This document shows, piece by piece, positions 9,525-19,304 of a stretch of 64,000 nt of DNA. Numbering within the stretch: the first letter of the stretch is position 1; each line of letters begins with the position of its first letter. Below the pieces are notes generated by a model. The model made no database searches. It had not been told where the DNA came from and saw only the letters and a program-made list of their open reading frames with translations. The DNA is from Providencia vermicola. GTDB taxonomy: Bacteria; Pseudomonadota; Gammaproteobacteria; Enterobacterales; Enterobacteriaceae. The position numbers were made by a program, and so were the translations under genes. The stretch spans positions 3,475,001 through 3,539,000 of the forward strand of contig NZ_CP048796.1 of assembly GCF_010748935.1 (NCBI RefSeq). The letters are read 5' to 3'.

Positions 9525-12500
9525 TTATTTTAAATGTTCTGCCATTGGCAGAAGGTAACGCTGAGTATTCTCTAACAGCGCCTGAATTAAATGTTGGTCG
9601 ATATTCCTACAGATACGTAAGACATAGTCATCTTCCATTTCACCTCTTTTCATCGAAGACCCCTGAAGGCTCTGCATTAAAATAGACAACGCTTTTTGTT
9701 GGATCTCTTCAGAAGCAAAGTCATACTGCTTTGTCTTTTTATCAAAACAAGCTGACAGCCAGTTCCAACCACTCTGGTTCAGTAATAATAAAGGTGTGTT
9801 TAACCCTTTACAGTAGCCAGCGATTAGCTGCTCTAAGTAATTCTTCGCATCACTTTGTTTTACACTAGAAAAATGCCAAATGCTATTCTCTCGGCCCAAG
9901 GCAACGCTTTCACCGTCATTAATCGCTAAATTAAATAACAGATGTTCTATCCATAACTGAACACCATCGTGTGCTGTTAAATAAGCAGGCCGATATCTGA
10001 GTATTCCCTTCTCATGGGCATTTCTTAACACTCCGCTTATTTTGATGCCATTAATTTGAAGATCAATAACATAATCAGTTGGTTGGACATTTTGTTGTTT
10101 TATTTTTTCCGCTAAAGGCGCTATATCGTTAATTTGTTGCTCCCAATACAATTGACCAAACTGTTTCGCTGGCAGTTGCCCTGAAGCTTTTAGCGCTTGA
10201 TATAAAGGCTGCGGATTTTCATCTTTGATTAACAGCGCCAAAATCCGTTCATTCATTTTATAACACTGCAATTTGTCCAAAAGAAATGGCTCATCTTCTG
10301 GTAATTCTGTTTCTTCAATTGTGAAATGAACTTTTAAGCGCTGTTGGAAGAACGCGCGAATAGGATGCCGATAAAAACGTAATAACTGTTCAATAGAGAT
10401 ATCTGTCACTCTTTCACGTTCATCTAGCTCATAGATAAATGGCTTGCCCTCTTGCAGCACTGTTTCTGCTGCGGGTAACCACTCACTAGCAAAGCTTTGA
10501 TATGGCGAATTAGCCATAAAGTTTTCTTTAGCAAACGGAACTCTGTTATGTTGAAATACAAGATGTTTTTTAAGCCTTAACGCACTTTCATCAATATTCA
10601 GTTTGTCATCGCCTTGTAGGCAAAAGCTCTGACAAATGTAGTCCAACAATTCAGTCACTAACACCGATGGATTACAAACTTGATTATCCTGTATTGATAA
10701 ACCGATGTAACTGATATAAAGCTGTTTGGCTGCTGAGTTCAACGCTTCTAGAAATAAATAGCGGTCATCATCTCTACGTTTTCTGTCTCCTCTAGCAGGC
10801 TTTTCTGCCATTAAATCAAACCCTAGTGGCGGAATACTTCTTGGATAGATACCATCATTCATCCCTAGCAAACAAACCACTTTGAAAGGTACCGACCGCA
10901 TTGGCATTAAAGTACAAAAATTAACTGACCCGGCCAGAAAACGCTGACTAATTTTTTCATCATCAAAGCACACCGCCAACTCATCTCGAATTAAACGTAA
11001 AGATATTTGCTCATCGTAGCCTGAGTTTATGGCATTTTGCAGTATCTTATGCCATTGCTCTGTCACAAGAGTGAGTACTAACTCTGTCTCACTATCTGTT
11101 TGAAAGAAACTCTCAATGAGTTGCTGACAAATATCTTGCCATTCATCAAGTGTTCTTTCCGTTGCTAATAACGTTCGCCACTCTTTTAATGTGCTAACCA
11201 GTAAAGCCAGTTTGCCCGCTAACTGTGCGGCTAAACCACTACATTCATCGTAAGGTAGAACACCATTCCAAGGGCCATATCGACTGTCCATCGCATAGCC
11301 TAGTAACATTCGACTTAATCCGAACTGCCACGTATTTTGCCCTATAACAGGCAGTGATAATGCACGCACATTATCATCATCTAACCCCCAGCGAATGCCT
11401 GATTCATTCACCCAACGGCGTAGTAACCCTAGCTCACTTTCATCTATATCAAAGCGTTCAGCAAAAGCCGAAACTTCCAGTAACGTAAGGACTTGCTCTG
11501 TAGAGAAACGGCTTTGTGGCAGGTCTAACAAGAGTATGAATGCCTGCAAAATGGGGTGAGCCTGCAAGGCTTTTCTATCAGATATAGAAAAAGGGATATA
11601 TCGCTTAGTCGCGGTATTTCCAAAAACCGCTTGTATGAAGGGGGTATAACTATCAATATCTGAAACCATCACAATGACATCTCTCGGCGTTAAAGTGGGA
11701 TCTTGTTCAAATAACGCCAATAATTTATCTTGCAATACTTCCACTTCCCTTTGTGCGCTATGACAAGAGTGGAAAGTAACAGACTGATCAGAGAGTGCTA
11801 AAACTCGCTTACCGATACTAGTACTATAAGCCCTTAAATCTGTTCCAAGCTGAGCGTGGTTTTCGAGGTCTAAAATGTCTTGCTGCAAATTCTCTAGCAG
11901 GCTATTGCGGTTCGTATCGACAAATGCTGAAATCTCATTTGCACTATCAATTTGCGAAATAAAGTAGAGGTTATCTCGTCCTAATTTTCCCCATGAGGCA
12001 AGTAATGGATTAGCTAATTCTTGCTCCCCCTCATCATTGAACAGTTCTTGTGCATGCTCCTCTATTTTAAAACGCGATATTTCATTCTTATCAATATAAT
12101 GACGTAATTTTCTTTTCTGTAGCTTTGCCAAAAAAGAATGACTGTGAATATCCCCCCAATAATAACGACAGGGATTGGTAAACATGAGGTGAATATCCGT
12201 GTGTTCCGCGATGGCACTTAATGCTTGCAGATAAACGGGGGGTAATGAAGATATACCACAAATAAAAATACGTTTTGGCAGCACATTATGTAGATTTTGA
12301 CTGTTAGATAACTTATCAATAAAACTCTGATACAGGTTAGCTCGATGCCACGGTGATTGACCCAGTGATTGAGTATAATCGACCAACTGCAACCATAATC
12401 GTTTTTGCCATAATTGGTTTACCCCTAAACCATCAATAAGCTCATTTTGCTGCCATTTTTCAATCCATTGAGGCCGATAAACTAAATATTGGTCAAATAA

Positions 12501-12899
12501 GTCTGCTACTCTCCCTGCAAGCTGGTGTAACTTTCTTTTATCTAAGTCATGCTCAAGGTAATGACGTAACGGCTCAAAGTCATCCTCATCAATCACCGTA
12601 GGTAAAATTTTCATTAACTTCCATGTCATTGCTTGCTTGGTATAAGCACTTTCTTTCGGAATATCAGGCAATACCCGCCGAAACATATCCCAAATAAAAG
12701 TTGCAGGTAAAGGGTAATGAATATTCGCAGCAATACCAAAACGTTTTGCTAATTCTATCTGAAGCCATTGAGACATACCGGGGCTTTGTACCAAGATGAT
12801 TTCTTGTGCGAACGGATGAGAAAGCGGTTCATTCTCCATTAAATGAGCTATTAACTCCTTTAGTAGCTCTAATTGATTAGAATGATAAACCTGAAACAT
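9525..12899 (-). CDS. recC: Exodeoxyribonuclease V gamma subunit RecC
   Basis: RecC scaffolds the RecBCD complex, splits the strands and reads Chi in the 3' strand. The 1124-residue protein matches the family throughout: an inactive SF1-helicase-like fold (SPGMSQWLQIELAKRFGIAANIHYPLP near the N-terminus), the segment RSVPFKVVCLLGMNDGIYPR, DLMAEKPARGDRKRRDDDRYLFLEAL, and an inactive nuclease-like C-terminal part. E. coli RecC has 1122 residues. The first 23 nt overlap the 3' end of ppdC. No promoter is obvious in front of it, so transcription may come from the pseudopilin genes upstream or from a promoter inside ppdC. Confidence 0.97.
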   Translation of the reverse strand: MFQVYHSNQLELLKELIAHLMENEPLSHPFAQEIILVQSPGMSQWLQIELAKRFGIAANIHYPLPATFIWDMFRRVLPDIPKESAYTKQAMTWKLMKILPTVIDEDDFEPLRHYLEHDLDKRKLHQLAGRVADLFDQYLVYRPQWIEKWQQNELIDGLGVNQLWQKRLWLQLVDYTQSLGQSPWHRANLYQSFIDKLSNSQNLHNVLPKRIFICGISSLPPVYLQALSAIAEHTDIHLMFTNPCRYYWGDIHSHSFLAKLQKRKLRHYIDKNEISRFKIEEHAQELFNDEGEQELANPLLASWGKLGRDNLYFISQIDSANEISAFVDTNRNSLLENLQQDILDLENHAQLGTDLRAYSTSIGKRVLALSDQSVTFHSCHSAQREVEVLQDKLLALFEQDPTLTPRDVIVMVSDIDSYTPFIQAVFGNTATKRYIPFSISDRKALQAHPILQAFILLLDLPQSRFSTEQVLTLLEVSAFAERFDIDESELGLLRRWVNESGIRWGLDDDNVRALSLPVIGQNTWQFGLSRMLLGYAMDSRYGPWNGVLPYDECSGLAAQLAGKLALLVSTLKEWRTLLATERTLDEWQDICQQLIESFFQTDSETELVLTLVTEQWHKILQNAINSGYDEQISLRLIRDELAVCFDDEKISQRFLAGSVNFCTLMPMRSVPFKVVCLLGMNDGIYPRSIPPLGFDLMAEKPARGDRKRRDDDRYLFLEALNSAAKQLYISYIGLSIQDNQVCNPSVLVTELLDYICQSFCLQGDDKLNIDESALRLKKHLVFQHNRVPFAKENFMANSPYQSFASEWLPAAETVLQEGKPFIYELDERERVTDISIEQLLRFYRHPIRAFFQQRLKVHFTIEETELPEDEPFLLDKLQCYKMNERILALLIKDENPQPLYQALKASGQLPAKQFGQLYWEQQINDIAPLAEKIKQQNVQPTDYVIDLQINGIKISGVLRNAHEKGILRYRPAYLTAHDGVQLWIEHLLFNLAINDGESVALGRENSIWHFSSVKQSDAKNYLEQLIAGYCKGLNTPLLLLNQSGWNWLSACFDKKTKQYDFASEEIQQKALSILMQSLQGSSMKRGEMEDDYVLRICRNIDQHLIQALLENTQRYLLPMAEHLK

Positions 12900-13254
12900 T
12901 GTTATCTCCTGTTCTACAAAACCAGCGGTTTAGAGAAAATGATTGCTTAGCCGTTGATAGCATGATTGTTGTATCACTACAACTCTCAGACACTGAGAGA
13001 GTCTGTAAGTTTATCTGCCAATCGGGAGAAATAAACTCTGTATTTTCAAGCTGTGGCTCCATCAGCACCGCTTGACGCTCTAAATTATTTTGCAACACTC
13101 GAAATACGAGCGAATGATGATATATCCAATTGAAATTTAAGGCTATGTGTTGATTATAGCTTAATAACGCCATTAACAGGATAGCAAAAACGACCACAGC
13201 AACCATTGATTCTATTAATATAAAACCTCGCTGCTTATCATAGAGAGCTTTCAT
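12877..13254 (-). CDS. ppdC: Prepilin peptidase-dependent protein C (minor pseudopilin)
   Basis: A 125-residue type IV pilin-like protein starting MKALYDKQRG, with the prepilin peptidase motif G-FILIE (cleavage after Gly10) followed by a hydrophobic helix (about 11-32). The frame extends to 13284, but ATG at 13254 is preferred because it overlaps the stop of the preceding ygdB frame in a TGATG junction and puts the cleavage motif near the start. The rest contains two cysteines (SESCSD, WFCRTG) as in many minor pilins. Its 3' end overlaps recC by 23 nt. Minor pilins of this cluster resemble those that initiate type IV pilus or type II secretion pseudopili; the role in this organism cannot be told from the window. 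Confidence 0.85.
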   Translation of the reverse strand: MKALYDKQRGFILIESMVAVVVFAILLMALLSYNQHIALNFNWIYHHSLVFRVLQNNLERQAVLMEPQLENTEFISPDWQINLQTLSVSESCSDTTIMLSTAKQSFSLNRWFCRTGDNNVSGLSF

Positions 13255-13698
13255 CAACAAAATCCTTTTTGTGTAACAGGGCAATAATCAATCCAACCTT
13301 TTATGCGTGGCCGAATTTTTTGCGATTTTGGAATCGCAGCTACCCAGCGATAAACGGTGACATGATATCGTCCTTGATATTCTCCTCGGCCTAATAAAAC
13401 AAATTGCCCTCCTTTATAATGTTTAATGCAGCTTGTTCCTCCCTGTATTGGCATGGACTGACATTGCCAAGTCGCCCCCCCGATAGGTGCTTAAGCGCCA
13501 AGATTGTTGCAACCCCCATGCCAGCGCTGATTCCGCCAGATTGAAAGCTTCTATATATTTCTTTTCACGAAAAAACTCATCACGTGCATTTTCTTGATAA
13601 ATGTGTAATGCCTTTAACAACAACAGCCCCATCGTCATCAATATCATTACCATCACCAAAGCGATACTGCCTGTTTGGTTGCCGCCTAGACGCATCAC
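13254..13698 (-). pseudogene. ygdB: ygdB-like DUF2509 pseudopilin-cluster gene, split by a frameshift at a G7 tract
   Basis: Two overlapping frames together make one YgdB-like protein. The first (13698 to 13423) encodes a positively charged start, a hydrophobic helix (SIALVMVMILMTMGLLLLKAL) and AFNLAESALAWGLQQSW. The second (from about 13480 to 13254) encodes ATWQCQS, then YKGGQFVLLG and the conserved ending KGWIDYCPVTQKGFC, which resembles the E. coli YgdB end (RGWSDFCPLKERALC). They are out of phase at a run of seven G on the coding strand (13475-13481). Removing one G joins them into a protein of about 147 residues; E. coli YgdB has 135. This is a frameshift mutation, slippage or a sequencing error. 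The first frame as written stops after 91 residues. It lies 4-nt overlapped with ppdB and its end overlaps the ppdC start. Confidence 0.8.
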
Positions 13699-14279
13699 AG
13701 ATTTCTCAACAAAACAGCTGTTTTATAGTGAAAACGTTTATTAGGTAAATTGGGGCTTTCAACGCTTAAATACATTTCAAGTATTGACTCCGCTTCATGC
13801 CAATTAAATCGCAATGAATTCACGCTAATCCTTAAAGGATCAAACAAGGATTGCCATCGTTTACCGTCACAATCTTCCACATTTCGATTCGACTCCAATT
13901 TGTGACCATTTAATCGATAACCAAAAAAATCAGACTCTTTGCTTCTCGCTCTAACAGGCCGCCATGAACCCGATAAGTTTTGGTCGTAAGCAAAAATAAT
14001 GCATGAATTAGGATGATGACTTAAAAATTTCGCATCAATTTTCATTGCCTCACCTTGGCATGAGGCGCTACTACAGTACCCAATTCGTCTAAAATCCTTT
14101 TCCATATTAATAAGCACTTGTCTGATCTCCCTGTCAATCTCGTATTGAATATACGACTGGTGAGTTTGTTTAAATAAACGAGAAAAAACGGCAGTTGCCG
14201 CAATACAAACCAAACTGCTGATTGCCATTGCGAGCAATACCTCTATTAATGAAAACCCTTGCTGCTTATTTATATTCAT
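13695..14279 (-). CDS. ppdB: Prepilin peptidase-dependent protein B (minor pseudopilin)
   Basis: A 194-residue type IV pilin-like protein. The prepilin motif QQG-FSLIEVLLAM is at the N-terminus (cleavage after Gly8), with a hydrophobic helix at about 9-30 and the usual Glu at mature position 5. The mature part has the pattern of the PpdB/GspJ-like group, with cysteines in the segments CSSASCQG, HPNSC and EDCDGKRW. E. coli PpdB has 187 residues. The gene sits 9 nt after ppdA and overlaps the next frame by 4 nt, so the four pseudopilin genes form one leftward unit with recC behind them. Confidence 0.9.
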   Translation of the reverse strand: MNINKQQGFSLIEVLLAMAISSLVCIAATAVFSRLFKQTHQSYIQYEIDREIRQVLINMEKDFRRIGYCSSASCQGEAMKIDAKFLSHHPNSCIIFAYDQNLSGSWRPVRARSKESDFFGYRLNGHKLESNRNVEDCDGKRWQSLFDPLRISVNSLRFNWHEAESILEMYLSVESPNLPNKRFHYKTAVLLRNL

Positions 14280-14288
14280 TGAAAAACC

Positions 14289-14774
14289 CTAGCAACGAGG
14301 AATGCCTACGATTTTGTTATTGCTACAATGTCTCAAGCGCCCTAAAGCTGACAGAACAATGGTTATCTGCCCAAAATTATTTTTTAGCTTGAGACTAAAA
14401 GCACGACTTGTTCCTTGTTTACCATAGAAATCGACAGATAAACGACTTACGGATTGTATTTCAACACCTGCATACGGAGTCGATGCTAATACCGCTATTT
14501 GCCTCTGGTTTGTTGCTTCTTTAAAGGTAAGCTTCCAATCCCCTTGTGTGGTATCAATGAATAAAACACGGTGCTGATTTAAATAAATACCCTCCATGAA
14601 ATGGCGATAAATAAATACGCTTACTTGCCGAGCGGCATCAACTAACTGTAATTTTTTCTGTTGTTGTTGCCAGCTATATAAAGCGGGTAGCAATGCTACA
14701 GAGCAAATGAACATCACCACTAACATCTCAATAAGCGTGAAGCCTTTGTTATGCTTTTCTATTTCAATATCCAT
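14289..14774 (-). CDS. ppdA: Prepilin peptidase-dependent protein A (minor pseudopilin)
   Basis: A type IV pilin-like protein with the cleavage motif KG-FTLIEMLVVM, a hydrophobic helix, then a globular part ending in a Cys pair (LRHCSNNKIVGIPRC). The frame is open from an ATG at 14798 (169 aa); I take ATG 14774 (MDIEIEKHNKG, 161 aa), which gives a leader peptide of ordinary length, but either is possible. It is the first gene of the leftward ppdA-ppdB-ygdB-ppdC cluster. The protein resembles GspH-type pseudopilins. No type IV pilus motor or secretin gene lies in the window, so the partners must be elsewhere. Confidence 0.85.
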   Translation of the reverse strand: MDIEIEKHNKGFTLIEMLVVMFICSVALLPALYSWQQQQKKLQLVDAARQVSVFIYRHFMEGIYLNQHRVLFIDTTQGDWKLTFKEATNQRQIAVLASTPYAGVEIQSVSRLSVDFYGKQGTSRAFSLKLKNNFGQITIVLSALGRLRHCSNNKIVGIPRC

Positions 14775-14974
14775 ATATTGCTGCAATGTCCTTTGCAAAA
14801 TGAGTGTTTACTATGGATAGCAAGACGGCATAAAAATAGCCCCAAACGACTAAGTTACGCGATGCTTCGCAATAAAATGTAAAATTGGCAATCATTTTCA
14901 GCCATTTTAGGTAGCGCTTCGTAACAAGCAGAACAAGTTAAAGAAAAGAGCATGAAGTGCGTTAGAAATGCGAT

Positions 14975-15016
14975 AAAAAAAGCTAAGGCACGGTTGGAAT
15001 GACCATCGCCTTAGCT
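14975..15016 (-). terminator. Rho-independent terminator of thyA
   Basis: Inverted repeat AGCTAAGGC (14981-14989) with GCCTTAGCT (15008-15016), with an inner GGT/ACC pair. On the minus strand it is followed by six T (14980-14975). It starts 24 nt after the thyA stop. The remaining gap to ppdA (14799-14974) shows nothing recognisable beyond a presumed ppdA promoter. Confidence 0.8.
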
Positions 15017-15039
15017 CTCTTAAATCAGTTTAAACTGCG

Positions 15040-15891
15040 TTATACCGTAAAGGGGTATTTGATAGCTTCGTGACATTGATAGCCTTCAATCGTGAAGTCA
15101 TCTGTGCTCACCCAAGTTTCAATATCTTCTAATGTTTTAATTTGAGGGTTTATCAGCAATGAAGGCAAAGGGAAAGGCTCACGCTTTAGCTGTACATCAC
15201 GCATTAGTGGCAATTGGTTTTCATAAATATGTGCATTCACAATTTTATGATAAGCCTTACCCGCTTTATGACCCGTAATTCTCGCCATGAGTGCCAATAG
15301 TACAAAACACTGTACTTGGTTAAAGTTCAAACCAAGCGGCACATCACAGCTACGTTGGTAAGAGGTCAAATGGAGAGTATCACCTAATAAAGAAAATGTA
15401 TGGGTGTGCATGCAAGGACGCAAACACCCCATTTCAAATTCACCAGGATTATAAAAGGTAATAATTTCCGCTCGGTCGTCAATGCCATTTTTTAGGTTGT
15501 TCACCACCTTTTTAAGTTGATCGAGGTGTGTGCCATCAGGACGTTGCCAAGAGCGTCCTTGAACACCGTACACACGGCCCATATCATCCTCCCCTTTACG
15601 ATGAGGATTACTTAACCAAGCTTGGTTTTCATTGGCATTGGCATTCCATGTATTACAACCAATTTCACGGAATTGTGCTGCGTTATCATAGCCACGTAAA
15701 TAACCTAATAATTCAGCAATCGCTGCTTTATAAAAGCTTTTACGGGTTGTGATTAATGGAAACAGGTTATTCGCGACATCATATTCTAAGTCGGCATTGA
15801 TCACGGTTAAACAACGTACTCCCGTACGTTTATTTTCAACCCACTGCCCCTCGTCAATGATACGCTGACATAACTCAAGATACTGCTTCAT
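15040..15891 (-). CDS. thyA: Thymidylate synthase
   Basis: ThyA methylates dUMP to dTMP using methylene-tetrahydrofolate, and so works with the FolA dihydrofolate reductase encoded at 38.2-38.7 kb. The 283-residue protein has TTRKS (phosphate-binding Arg50), the catalytic cysteine in [12 protein letters not shown] (Cys160), the phosphate loop [14 protein letters not shown] and the end IKYPFTV. It is of the 283-residue type that I associate with Haemophilus and Vibrio ([14 protein letters not shown]) rather than the 264-residue E. coli type (APCHAFFQFY). It is separated from lgt by 187 bp; in E. coli the two genes touch. That gap holds a short inverted-repeat remnant (16006-16066). Confidence 0.97.
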   Translation of the reverse strand: MKQYLELCQRIIDEGQWVENKRTGVRCLTVINADLEYDVANNLFPLITTRKSFYKAAIAELLGYLRGYDNAAQFREIGCNTWNANANENQAWLSNPHRKGEDDMGRVYGVQGRSWQRPDGTHLDQLKKVVNNLKNGIDDRAEIITFYNPGEFEMGCLRPCMHTHTFSLLGDTLHLTSYQRSCDVPLGLNFNQVQCFVLLALMARITGHKAGKAYHKIVNAHIYENQLPLMRDVQLKREPFPLPSLLINPQIKTLEDIETWVSTDDFTIEGYQCHEAIKYPFTV

Positions 15892-16005
15892 AGTGACTCT
15901 CTTACTCGCGAGATAACAAATGTCATCAACATCCGTTACCTTATTGTATTTATAATGCTTTAACTCATCAGCCCCTAGCTAAATGGCAATGTAAGCCACG
16001 CAAAA

Positions 16006-16066
16006 CATACTCAAGAATGGGGTAAACATGCATAAACATTTTCAACCACTCGATAACTTGAGTATG
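16006..16066. repeat. Short inverted-repeat remnant in the lgt-thyA gap, possibly ERIC-derived
   Basis: CATACTCAAG (16006-16015) is repeated inverted as CTTGAGTATG (16057-16066), 41 bp apart. The right end (AACTTGAGTATGG) resembles the ERIC terminus seen in the full copy at 48837-48963 (AACTTGAAGTATGG). The middle shows no ERIC core, so it may be a deletion derivative or unrelated. Confidence 0.35.
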
Positions 16067-16078
16067 GCAAAGCAACCT

Positions 16079-16978
16079 TTATTTACTGGCTTGCTCTACT
16101 TTTTCTGGCTTATGCGCTGGAATATTTTTACCGTATTTGTAGGCCCAAATAATCATTAAGATACCAATTATGATCATTGGTATGGATAGAATTTGTCCCA
16201 TACTAATACCGCCAAATAGACCTAATTGCGCATCTGGCTGCCTAAAGAATTCAACAATAATCCGGAATGCGCCGTAACCAATTAAAAATAAACCTGACAC
16301 ACTCCCCATAGGACGAGGTTTGCGCACAAATAGGTTCAGGATCAGGAACAGAACAATACCTTCTAAAAACATCTCATAAAGTTGGGAAGGATGTCGTGGA
16401 AGCACACCATATTGCTCTAAAGTAGGTAGCAATGAAGGGTCTTGTGCCGCAAGCTGAATATCTTCACTGCGCGAATGAGGGAATAAGAAAGCCCACGGTG
16501 TATCAAGTGTCACACGTCCCCATAACTCACCATTAATGAAGTTACCGATCCGCCCCATTCCAAGGCCAAAAGGAATTAACGGTGCAACAAAATCAGAAAC
16601 TTGTAAAAAACGGCGGCGAGTACGGTGTGCAAACCATAACATTGCACAGATCACACCAATCAAACCACCATGGAAGGACATGCCGCCATCCCAAACTTTA
16701 AATAAATAAAGTGGGTCATCAAGGAAAACAGGAAGATTATAGAAGAAGACATAACCGAGTCTTCCACCAACAAATACACCTACGAAGCCAACGTAGAGTA
16801 AGTTCTCAACTTCATTTTTTGTCCAACCACTGTTAGGTTTATTTGCGCGACGACCTGCCAGCCATAAAGCAAAAACAAACCCTACAAGATACATAAACCC
16901 ATACCAGTGAAGCGATACTGGCCCAATCGAGAACATTACGGGATCAATTTCCGGAAATGCTAAGTAGCTGTTACTCAT
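16079..16978 (-). CDS. lgt: Phosphatidylglycerol-prolipoprotein diacylglyceryl transferase
   Basis: Lgt transfers diacylglycerol from phosphatidylglycerol to the lipobox cysteine of prolipoproteins in the inner membrane, the first step of lipoprotein maturation. The 299-residue protein has about seven membrane segments, the HGGLIG motif with its essential His (His103), and the Lgt signature [14 protein letters not shown] (about 142-155), followed by [13 protein letters not shown]. coli Lgt has 291 residues. The gene is followed by thyA after 187 bp and preceded by ptsP with a 75-bp gap, the conserved enterobacterial order. Confidence 0.97.
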   Translation of the reverse strand: MSNSYLAFPEIDPVMFSIGPVSLHWYGFMYLVGFVFALWLAGRRANKPNSGWTKNEVENLLYVGFVGVFVGGRLGYVFFYNLPVFLDDPLYLFKVWDGGMSFHGGLIGVICAMLWFAHRTRRRFLQVSDFVAPLIPFGLGMGRIGNFINGELWGRVTLDTPWAFLFPHSRSEDIQLAAQDPSLLPTLEQYGVLPRHPSQLYEMFLEGIVLFLILNLFVRKPRPMGSVSGLFLIGYGAFRIIVEFFRQPDAQLGLFGGISMGQILSIPMIIIGILMIIWAYKYGKNIPAHKPEKVEQASK

Positions 16979-17053
16979 CGTTCCCCACTTTATTTGTTAA
17001 TCTAAAATCATTGCGCATCATAGCACAGCTCATACGCAGGTGAATAAGGCTGA

Positions 17054-19300
17054 TTAGATCCCACCTCGGGCAAAACCACCAAGCCCGTTTTTTTCCATAA
17101 ATTGGCTAATGATCAACCTGATGTTCTCGCTTGTCTCAGCCTTTAAGATATCAGGAACTAATTTTTCGACCATATCAGACTGTAGCCCACGGATAAGGTA
17201 CTTAACTCTCGGTACACTTCTTCCACTCATACTTAAAGAACGATACCCCAAAGCAATCAACGCTATCACACCTAAAGGCTGTCCTGCCATTTCACCACAC
17301 ACACTCACCGGCAAATCAAGACGATGACACTCTTCATAAACTTTAGCTAAAAAGCGGAGCATTGCGGGATGAAGGCTGTCGTAGATAGCAGCCACATGCG
17401 TGTTATTGCGGTCTACGGCAAGCAAATACTGAGTCAGGTCATTTGTACCAATTGAAATAAAGTCTACCCGTTCTTTTAACTCAGGAAGCAAAAACAGTAA
17501 AGAAGGAACTTCAAACATAACGCCAATTTTAGGTGTTTGTACCGTTTGGCCGATCGCTAAGCTGACTTCCTCTTTTGCTCTGTTAATCAATGCAATAGCT
17601 TCATCGACTTCATTGATGCTGGTGATCATCGGCAGCAGTATGCGCAAGTTTTTTGTTAACACGTTTGCATGTAGCATCGCTCTTAATTGGATCAAGAAAA
17701 TTTCGGGTTGATCCAACATAACGCGTATACCACGCCAACCTAAACAGGGGTTTTCTTCACTGATAGGCATATAAGGCAATTGCTTATCTGCACCGATATC
17801 CAACGTCCTGAGTACCACCGGTTTATCTGCAAACAAGTGCAAGATTTCTTGATACAACAGTTTCTGCTCATCTTCTGATGGAAAACCATTGTGCAGCATA
17901 AAAGGCAATTCCGTCCGATACAGCCCAACACCATCAACTGCCACATTAATTTGTTGCTCATAACGGGGGCTTAATCCTGCATTTAGGTGAATATGAACTG
18001 ATTCACCGTTTTTCAGCACAGATTCTTGCTCAAGGGCACCTTCCGCTAAACGGCTAAGCACATCCTCTTCTGCGATGATTTGCTTATATTCCTGAGTAAT
18101 AATATTTTCAGGTTCAATAAAAACTTCCCCTCGATAGCCATCAAGGATCAAAAAGCGGTTATGCAATAGGGATGGATCAATATCTGCTCCCATGATTGCA
18201 GGGATCCCCATCGCGCGGATCAAAATAGCGGAGTGAGAATGTGTCGCACCATCACGAACGATCACCCCAGCCAACTGCTCTAAAGGCATTTCTGCCAATA
18301 GGCTAGCACTTAGCTCATCGGCCACGAGGATAAAGCGTTCTGGCCATTGGTCTATTGAAGATAAACTATCATCTAGATGGAATAATAAGCGTTGGCCTAA
18401 TGCACGAAGGTCGGCTCCTCTTTCTCGTAGGTAGAGGTCACGTAAACGAGAGAATTGCTCAACATAATCCTCAATAACTGTCTTCACCGCCCACTCAGCG
18501 ACAAAGCCTTGTTCTATAGCGGAAAAAAGCCTATTTTTCAGTTGAGGATCATGCAATAAATGGTTATATAAATCGAAAATTGCCGCACTTTCTTTTTGAG
18601 AATGAGCAATAAAGCGTTTACTAATACGTCGACACTCAGATGCTGCATTTTCGATAGCGGTAATGAGACGCTGTTTTTCATCATTTTGGTCTAATGCACT
18701 GGCCTCACAAATACTGTCAAATGAAGGCTGTGAACTATCTTGCCAGCCATAAGCCATCACAATCCCTTGAGAAACAGGAATTGCTTTAATACGGCTCTGC
18801 CTGTACTGACCAAACACGCCTTTAGCCTGAGCTTGTGATAAGATAACCGCCAGTTGCATTGACAGTGTCACCATGAATGATTCCTCGGTTTCACTGAAAA
18901 AACGCCGCTCGTGCTGCTGAACAACTAAAACACCTAATAGCTGACGACGGTAGACAATAGGCACACCTAAAAAGGCTTTTAGTCGCTCTTCTTTTAATTG
19001 GGGAAGGTATTTAAATTCGGGATGTTCGCGAATATCAGCGAGGTTTAGCATTTCAGATTGGCGTCCAACCGCCCCCACTACCCCTTCATCAAATCCAAGG
19101 CGAATAGCAACACCGCTAGGTTTTCTCAACCCGCGGGTTGCCATTAAGTAATAGCACTGGCGCGAATGGTCGGCCAAATAAATGGAACAAACATCCGTCT
19201 GCATCGCATAACAAGTTTCGTTAACTAAGACTTCTAACGCCTCGGTTAAGCTTGTCGCCATTGCTACTTTTTCAACAATATCACGTAGACGCGTCAACAT
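17054..19300 (-). CDS. ptsP: PEP-protein phosphotransferase PtsP (enzyme I-Ntr)
   Basis: PtsP starts the nitrogen phosphotransferase chain (PtsP to NPr to PtsN), which regulates potassium transport and nitrogen/carbon balance. The 748-residue protein has an N-terminal GAF domain (about 15-160, GVPIVYRRQLLGVLVVQ), which in the family senses glutamine or 2-oxoglutarate, then an enzyme I module. The phosphorylated histidine is His356 in GATHSHSAILIRAMGIPAIMG-like context, followed by the PEP-binding TIM barrel with GLYRTELPF, GWRGIRVMLDQPE, SIGTNDLTQYLLAVDR and SVCGEMAG. It starts 4 nt after the rppH stop, so the two genes are co-transcribed as in E. coli. Confidence 0.97.
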   Translation of the reverse strand: MLTRLRDIVEKVAMATSLTEALEVLVNETCYAMQTDVCSIYLADHSRQCYYLMATRGLRKPSGVAIRLGFDEGVVGAVGRQSEMLNLADIREHPEFKYLPQLKEERLKAFLGVPIVYRRQLLGVLVVQQHERRFFSETEESFMVTLSMQLAVILSQAQAKGVFGQYRQSRIKAIPVSQGIVMAYGWQDSSQPSFDSICEASALDQNDEKQRLITAIENAASECRRISKRFIAHSQKESAAIFDLYNHLLHDPQLKNRLFSAIEQGFVAEWAVKTVIEDYVEQFSRLRDLYLRERGADLRALGQRLLFHLDDSLSSIDQWPERFILVADELSASLLAEMPLEQLAGVIVRDGATHSHSAILIRAMGIPAIMGADIDPSLLHNRFLILDGYRGEVFIEPENIITQEYKQIIAEEDVLSRLAEGALEQESVLKNGESVHIHLNAGLSPRYEQQINVAVDGVGLYRTELPFMLHNGFPSEDEQKLLYQEILHLFADKPVVLRTLDIGADKQLPYMPISEENPCLGWRGIRVMLDQPEIFLIQLRAMLHANVLTKNLRILLPMITSINEVDEAIALINRAKEEVSLAIGQTVQTPKIGVMFEVPSLLFLLPELKERVDFISIGTNDLTQYLLAVDRNNTHVAAIYDSLHPAMLRFLAKVYEECHRLDLPVSVCGEMAGQPLGVIALIALGYRSLSMSGRSVPRVKYLIRGLQSDMVEKLVPDILKAETSENIRLIISQFMEKNGLGGFARGGI

Positions 19301-19304
19301 GATT

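Noticed and set aside
1144..12899. Large helicase/nuclease/protease cluster considered as a novel system
   Set aside because: It is the standard recC-ptrA-recB-recD set with all usual motifs.
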